Part shown: one piece after another, positions 59,655-64,000 of the stretch | How the letters are laid out: every line of letters begins with the position of its first letter | Numbering within the stretch: the first letter of the stretch is position 1 | Assembly (NCBI GenBank): GCA_036227345.1 | Contig: CP109468.1 | Coordinates: 4,588,001 to 4,652,000, forward strand | Direction: 5' to 3' | Origin: Streptomyces sp. NBC_01463 | Lineage (GTDB): Bacteria > Actinomycetota > Actinomycetes > Streptomycetales > Streptomycetaceae | Length of the DNA stretch: 64,000 nucleotides | Program-made: the position numbers and the translations under genes | The notes under the pieces: model-generated | What the model saw: the letters and a program-made list of their open reading frames with translations, nothing else | Database searches by the model: none | Told to the model about the DNA's origin: nothing

Positions 59655-60773
59655 GTGCAGACCCAGAAGCCCCTCCTGCCCGAGGTCGCCCGGCGTACGG
59701 CCGCCTGGTGCGGTGTCGTCCTGCTGGTCGCCGGTGTCGCCGCTGTCGCCATCTTCCTCTGCATCGTCCTCAAGACCGCCGTCACGCCGGTCCTCCTCGC
59801 GCTGCTCGGTACGGCGCTGCTCGGCCCGGTCCACCGGCGGATGACCGCCCACGGGGTGAACCGCTCGCTGGCCGCCGGCGTCACCTGCGCCCTGCTCGTC
59901 GCGGTGGGCGGCGGCGCGGGTTACATCGTGGTGGCGGCGCTCATCGAGACCGGCGACCAGATCGTCGACTCGCTCAAGGACGCCGGACAGTGGGTCATCG
60001 ACCACTTCGGGCTGGAGGACGGGGCGAACGTGGACGCCCTCGCGGACAACGCCAAGAAGCTCGTCGAGAAGTTCGGCGCGAGCGCCGCGGGCGGGATCCT
60101 CTCCGGCATCAGCCTCGTCGGCTCGTTCATCGCCACCGCCGTGCTCTCCCTCCTGCTGACCTTCTTCTTCCTGCGCGACTCGGACCGGGCCGTGAAACTC
60201 GCGCACTCCATCGCCCCCCGGGGCACCGGTGACCTGGTCGAAGCGATGGGCCGCCGCGCCTTCGAGGCGGTCGAGGGCTTCATGCGCGGGACGACCTTCA
60301 TCGCGCTCATCGACGCGGTCTGCATCACGGTCGGCCTGCTGATCCTGCGGGTGCCGGGCGCGGTGGGGCTCGGCGCCCTGGTCTTCGTCGGCGCCTACAT
60401 CCCCTATCTGGGCGCCTTCCTGTCGGGGGCCGTCGCGGTTCTGGTGGCGCTGGCGGACCGGGGGTTCGCGATCGCGCTCTGGGCGCTCGGCATCGTCCTC
60501 GCCGTCCAGGTGCTGGAGGGGCACATCCTGCAGCCGATGATCCAGAGCCGGACCGTGCAGATGCACCCCGCCATGATCATGATCGCGCTGACCGCCGGGG
60601 CCAGCGTGGCGGGTCTGCTGGGGATGCTGCTCGCGGTCCCGGTGTGCGCCGCGGTCTTCGGCATCATCGGCGAACTGCGCAAGGGCCGCCCGGAGGGCCC
60701 TGAGGCATCATCCGCGGGGCCATCGGCGGGACCGCCCGGGGAGCCCGCGCCGGGAACGCCGGGAACGCCGTAG
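59655..60773 (+). CDS. AI-2E family transporter (PerM/TqsA-like)
   Basis: A 372-aa membrane protein starting with GTG 59655. Seven to eight helices: about 20-45, 45-62, 72-95, 152-175, 210-232, 235-258, 262-285 and 300-325. G-A-Y-I-P-Y-L-G-A-F-L-S-G near 245-257 and E-G-H-I-L-Q-P-M-I-Q near 291-300 are the family's conserved segments. Members export small molecules or act as Na+/H+ antiporters; the name is historical, so AI-2 transport is not implied. A Pro/Gly-rich tail ends the protein. Confidence 0.9.
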   Translation: MQTQKPLLPEVARRTAAWCGVVLLVAGVAAVAIFLCIVLKTAVTPVLLALLGTALLGPVHRRMTAHGVNRSLAAGVTCALLVAVGGGAGYIVVAALIETGDQIVDSLKDAGQWVIDHFGLEDGANVDALADNAKKLVEKFGASAAGGILSGISLVGSFIATAVLSLLLTFFFLRDSDRAVKLAHSIAPRGTGDLVEAMGRRAFEAVEGFMRGTTFIALIDAVCITVGLLILRVPGAVGLGALVFVGAYIPYLGAFLSGAVAVLVALADRGFAIALWALGIVLAVQVLEGHILQPMIQSRTVQMHPAMIMIALTAGASVAGLLGMLLAVPVCAAVFGIIGELRKGRPEGPEASSAGPSAGPPGEPAPGTPGTP

Positions 60774-60783
60774 AGCCCCACGG

Positions 60784-62880
60784 CTACGACGGAGCCTGCT
60801 CCGCCGCCTCGTCCAGCTCGAACCAGATCGACTTGCCCGCGCCCCGCGGATCGACCCCCCACGCGTGGGCGAGCATCTCCATCAGCAGCAGGCCCCGGCC
60901 GCTGGACGCCATCTCGCCGGGCCGCCGCTTGTGCGGCAGCTCGTCGCTGCCGTCGGACACGTCGACCCGCAGCCGCCGCTCGCCGTGCTCCCCGGTCGCC
61001 TGCGCGACCATCAGCGCGTCGCCGTCCGTGTGGACGAGCACGTTCGTGCACATCTCGGACACCATCAGCACGGCCGAGTCGACCTGCTCCGGGTCCGCCC
61101 AGTCGTGCAGCATCTCGCGCAGCAGCTGCCGGGCCGCGGCGATCCGCTCCGGCGCGGCCTGCGCGATGGTCAGCACGGTCCTGCGGGGCGCGGTCAGCTG
61201 CGCCGGGGAGGCCTCGCGCCGCAGCAGCAGGACCGCGATGTCGTCCTCGCGCCGGTCGGCGAGCGGCCCCGTCGTGTAGTGCGAGGTCGGCCCGTGCACG
61301 GCCTGCACCAGCGAGTCCGCCAGCTTCTCCAGGTCGTCGGTGTGCCGCTCCAGGACCGGCCGGAGCCGGACCCAGCCGGTGGCCAGGTCGTGGCCGCCGG
61401 TCTCGATCAGCCCGTCCGTGCACAGCATGATCGTTTCTCCCGGCTCCAGTGTGATCCGGGTCGTCGGATAGTCCGCGTCCGCCTCGATGCCGAGCGGCAG
61501 CCCGCCCTCGGTCTGCCGGATGACGGCGGTCCCGTCGGCGGTCATCACCACGGGGTCGGGGTGGCCGGCCCGGGCGATGTCGAGGGTGCCGGTCACCGGG
61601 TCCGCCTCCGCGTACAGGCAGGTCGCGAAGCGCGCACCCGTCTGCTCGCCGTCCTCGTACGCGTCGGTGAGCCCGGAGAGGAAGCGCGAGGCGCGCGAGA
61701 GCACCGCGTCCGGGCGGTGCCCCTCGGAGGCGTACGCCCGCAGCGCGATCCGCAGCTGGCCCATCAGCCCGGCTGCCCGTACGTCATGGCCCTGGACGTC
61801 GCCGATGACGAGGGCGATGCGGCCGCTGGGCAGCGGGATCATGTCGTACCAGTCGCCGCCGACCTGGAGGCCGCCGCCGGTCGGTACGTAGCGGGCGGCC
61901 ACCGTCATCCCCGGGATGTCCGGTCCCAGGGACGGCATCATCGAGCGCTGAAGCCCCTGCGACAGCTCCCGCTCGGTCTCCGCGATCCCCGCCCTGGCCA
62001 GCGCCTGGGCGAGCATCCGGGCCACGGTCGTCAGCACCGACCGCTCGTCCGGCGAGAACGACACCGGGTGCCGGAACCCCGCCATCCAGGTGCCCATCGT
62101 GCGCCCCGCCACGATCAGCGGCAGAAAGGCCCAGGAGCGTCGCCCGAACCGCCGGGCCAGCGGCCAGGTGGCCGGGTAGCGGTCCCGGTACTCCTCCGGT
62201 GACGGCAGATAGATCGCCCGCCCGGTCCTGACCACCTCGGCGGCCGGGTAGTCGGTCTCCAGCGGCATGTCCGTGAAGGGGCCCTCGTCGCCCGTGGTGT
62301 GCCCGTGGTGCCCGACGATGGTCAGCCGCTCGCCGTCGACCCCGAAGACCGCGAGACCCTCGGGCGAGAAGCCGGGCATGGACAGCGAGTACGCGACCCG
62401 CAGCACCTCGGCCGTCGACCGGGCCTCGGCCAGCGCCCGCCCCGCGTCCAGCAGGAACGCCTCGCGGGACCGCCGCCAGTCCCCGGTGATCGGGGTGTGC
62501 GCCCCGGTGGTGCCGGGCTGCGGTTCGGCGACCTCCTGGAGGGTGCCGACCAGCACGTAGTCCGTCTCGTTGCCCGCCTCCGGCGGAAGGGGCTTGGAAC
62601 GGCTCCGTACGGTACGCAGTACCCGGCCGTGCTCGTCCACGATCCGCACCCGGGCCTCGGCGAGCGTGCCCTCGGCGACCGCGAGGTTCACCACTCCGTA
62701 GATCTCGTTCCAGTCGACGGGATGGAAGCGCGAGCGCACCTCGGACTCGCGGAAGACGCCGTGCTCGGCGGGCAGCTCCAGCAGCCGGGCCGCTTCCGCG
62801 TCGAGCGTGACCGTCCCGGCTCCGTTGTCCCAGCGCCAAAGACCGGTCGCGGTCGCGGCCAGGACATCCTCGGTGCGCAT
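60784..62880 (-). CDS. SpoIIE-type phosphatase with PAS, GAF and ATPase domains
   Basis: A 698-aa signalling protein. Residues 1-115 are PAS-like (L-W-R-W-D-N-G-A-G), 140-295 GAF-like, 320-540 a PP2C/SpoIIE phosphatase (V-G-G-D-W-Y-D near 336-342, G-D-V-Q-G-H-D near 358-364, C-T-D-G-L-I-E near 476) and 560-690 an anti-sigma-type HATPase (E-M-C-T-N-V-L-V-H near 611-619, G-R-G-L-L-L-M near 661). The metal-binding Asp residues are present, so phosphatase activity is expected. Such proteins control anti-anti-sigma factors; fusion of both enzyme types is common in Streptomyces. Confidence 0.93.
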   Translation of the reverse strand: MRTEDVLAATATGLWRWDNGAGTVTLDAEAARLLELPAEHGVFRESEVRSRFHPVDWNEIYGVVNLAVAEGTLAEARVRIVDEHGRVLRTVRSRSKPLPPEAGNETDYVLVGTLQEVAEPQPGTTGAHTPITGDWRRSREAFLLDAGRALAEARSTAEVLRVAYSLSMPGFSPEGLAVFGVDGERLTIVGHHGHTTGDEGPFTDMPLETDYPAAEVVRTGRAIYLPSPEEYRDRYPATWPLARRFGRRSWAFLPLIVAGRTMGTWMAGFRHPVSFSPDERSVLTTVARMLAQALARAGIAETERELSQGLQRSMMPSLGPDIPGMTVAARYVPTGGGLQVGGDWYDMIPLPSGRIALVIGDVQGHDVRAAGLMGQLRIALRAYASEGHRPDAVLSRASRFLSGLTDAYEDGEQTGARFATCLYAEADPVTGTLDIARAGHPDPVVMTADGTAVIRQTEGGLPLGIEADADYPTTRITLEPGETIMLCTDGLIETGGHDLATGWVRLRPVLERHTDDLEKLADSLVQAVHGPTSHYTTGPLADRREDDIAVLLLRREASPAQLTAPRRTVLTIAQAAPERIAAARQLLREMLHDWADPEQVDSAVLMVSEMCTNVLVHTDGDALMVAQATGEHGERRLRVDVSDGSDELPHKRRPGEMASSGRGLLLMEMLAHAWGVDPRGAGKSIWFELDEAAEQAPS

Positions 62881-63044
62881 TGCCCCACTTTAGGAAGATG
62901 TAGCACTCAAACGCCACCGAGGGCCGTGTTCCCGCCCCCCGCCGACGATCTTGCTCCGGACAATGGCAATGAAACGGCCCGGTCGCGGGCGGTAGCCTGG
63001 GGAGGCTGAATCCGCCCCCAACCGCGAAGACTGGATGAACGACG

Positions 63045-64000
63045 ATGCATCGGTACAGGTCCCACACCTGCGGCGAGCTCCGCGCCTCTGACGTCGGCAC
63101 CGACGTCCGGCTGAGCGGCTGGCTGCACAATCGCCGAGACCTGGGTGGCATCCTCTTCATCGATCTGCGCGACCACTACGGTCTGGTGCAGCTCGTCGCC
63201 CGCCCCGGCACCCCGGGCAACGACGCGCTGGCGAAGCTCACCAAGGAGACCGTCGTACGGATCGACGGCAAGGTCTCCGCCCGCGGCGCCGACAACGTCA
63301 ACCCGGAGCTCCCGACCGGCGAGATCGAGATCGAGGTCACCGCGGTGGAGGTGCTGGGCGAGGCCGCCCCGCTGCCCTTCACGATCAACGCCGAGGACGG
63401 CGTCAACGAGGAGCGGCGCCTGGAGTACCGCTTCCTCGACCTGCGCCGCGAGCGCATGCACCGCAACATCATGCTGCGCTCGGCCGTCATCGCCTCGATC
63501 CGCGCCAAGATGGTCGCCCTCGGCTTCAACGAGATGGCGACGCCGATCCTCACCGCGACCTCCCCCGAGGGCGCCCGTGACTTCGTCGTCCCGTCCCGGC
63601 TGAACCCGGGCAAGTTCTACGCGCTGCCGCAGGCCCCGCAGCAGTTCAAGCAGCTGCTGATGATCTCCGGCTTCGACCGCTACTTCCAGATCGCGCCCTG
63701 CTTCCGCGACGAGGACGCCCGCGCCGACCGTTCGCCGGGCGAGTTCTACCAGCTCGACGTCGAGATGTCCTTCGTCGAGCAGGAGGACGTCTTCCGCCCG
63801 ATCGAGAAGCTGATGACCGAGCTCTTCGAGGAGTTCGGCAACGGCCGCCACGTCACCTCGCCGTTCCCGCGCATCCCGTTCCGCGAGTCGATGCTGAAGT
63901 ACGGCAACGACAAGCCCGACCTGCGCGCCAAGCTGGAGCTCGTCGACATCTCCGACGTCTTCGCGGACTCGGAGTTCAAGGCCTTCGCCGGCAAGCACGT
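63045..64000 (+). CDS. aspS: Aspartyl-tRNA synthetase, N-terminal part (cut by window end)
   Basis: The first 318 residues of aspartyl-tRNA synthetase, which runs off the right edge. It starts at ATG 63045 ([12 protein letters not shown]). The OB-fold anticodon-binding domain (about 1-110) has [13 protein letters not shown] near 23-35. The class II catalytic domain shows R-F-L-D-L-R-R near 130-136 and motif 2, [10 protein letters not shown], near 219-228. It charges tRNA-Asp. A TAGCCT hexamer at 62994-62999 may be its -10 element, giving a leader of about 40 nt. Confidence 0.96.
   Translation, partial: MHRYRSHTCGELRASDVGTDVRLSGWLHNRRDLGGILFIDLRDHYGLVQLVARPGTPGNDALAKLTKETVVRIDGKVSARGADNVNPELPTGEIEIEVTAVEVLGEAAPLPFTINAEDGVNEERRLEYRFLDLRRERMHRNIMLRSAVIASIRAKMVALGFNEMATPILTATSPEGARDFVVPSRLNPGKFYALPQAPQQFKQLLMISGFDRYFQIAPCFRDEDARADRSPGEFYQLDVEMSFVEQEDVFRPIEKLMTELFEEFGNGRHVTSPFPRIPFRESMLKYGNDKPDLRAKLELVDISDVFADSEFKAFAGKH

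Noticed and set aside
59655..60773. Quorum-sensing autoinducer-2 exporter
   Set aside because: The family name is historical; sequence supports only membership in the AI-2E transporter family, not its substrate.
60784..62880. Two-component histidine kinase for the orphan response regulator
   Set aside because: The protein has a PP2C domain and an anti-sigma-type ATPase but no His phosphorylation helix, and it is 26 kb away.

Overview
The window reads as a chromosomal segment of a Streptomyces (or very close relative). Base composition is very G+C rich with strong third-position bias, coding density is high, and many genes overlap by 4 bp (ATGA/GTGA). Gene content is typical of the genus: Lrp/AsnC, PadR, GntR, TetR and SARP-type regulators, two PASTA/Pkn-type kinases, a SpoIIE-type phosphatase, a mycothiol-dependent isomerase-family protein and a Bpa-type proteasome activator. 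Two perfect 14-bp parS sites (GTTTCACGTGAAAC) and gene order recalled from S. coelicolor (aspS, dacA, two bkd operons; not verified here) suggest an origin-proximal core region. I see no insertion sequence, prophage, CRISPR array, tRNA or rRNA gene.

Layout. 1-2.0 kb: end of a DUF2252 protein, a J-domain-like protein and a rhodanese. 2.1-7.0 kb: an acyl-CoA dehydrogenase, then the phenylacetyl-CoA epoxidase operon paaABCDE on the minus strand. 7.1-10.2 kb: a DUF5819 protein, an HTTM membrane protein and a SpoU-type RNA methyltransferase, overlapping head to tail. 10.2-10.7 kb: a repeat-filled intergenic region. 10.7-13.6 kb: paaN, a divergent TetR regulator (PaaR-like) and an Lrp/AsnC regulator (BkdR-like). 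13.9-17.6 kb: a branched-chain 2-oxoacid dehydrogenase operon (E1a, E1b, E2). 17.8-23.3 kb: molybdenum-cofactor genes (MobA-like, MoeA), a K+ channel, a quinone oxidoreductase and Bpa. 23.4-28.6 kb: an ABC exporter with its PadR regulator and a surface protein. 28.7-34.6 kb: two divergent Ser/Thr kinases, an APH-like protein, a flavin-binding split-barrel protein and a DevR-like response regulator. 34.9-38.5 kb: a second E1a-E1b-E2 operon. 38.5-43 kb: lipoprotein and secreted genes with a scar of two gene fragments. 43.2-50.6 kb: a K15-type DD-peptidase, GntR/MFS pair, mycothiol-dependent isomerase-like protein, nitrilase-type hydrolase, LURP-one protein and thioredoxin-NHL protein. 50.7-64 kb: a large SARP, M18 aminopeptidase, lipoprotein, long acyl-CoA dehydrogenase, SseB-like protein, pirin, AI-2E family transporter, SpoIIE phosphatase and the start of aspS.

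How it fits together. Phenylacetate and branched-chain amino-acid carbon enter central metabolism through paaABCDE/paaN and the two bkd operons, with acyl-CoA dehydrogenases alongside. An 18-bp palindrome matched at 16-17 of 18 positions occurs upstream of paaA, between paaN and the TetR gene, and between bkdR and the first bkd operon. This suggests that one TetR regulator links aromatic and branched-chain catabolism. Many start codons lie 6-7 nt downstream of a TANNNT hexamer, which points to widespread leaderless transcription.
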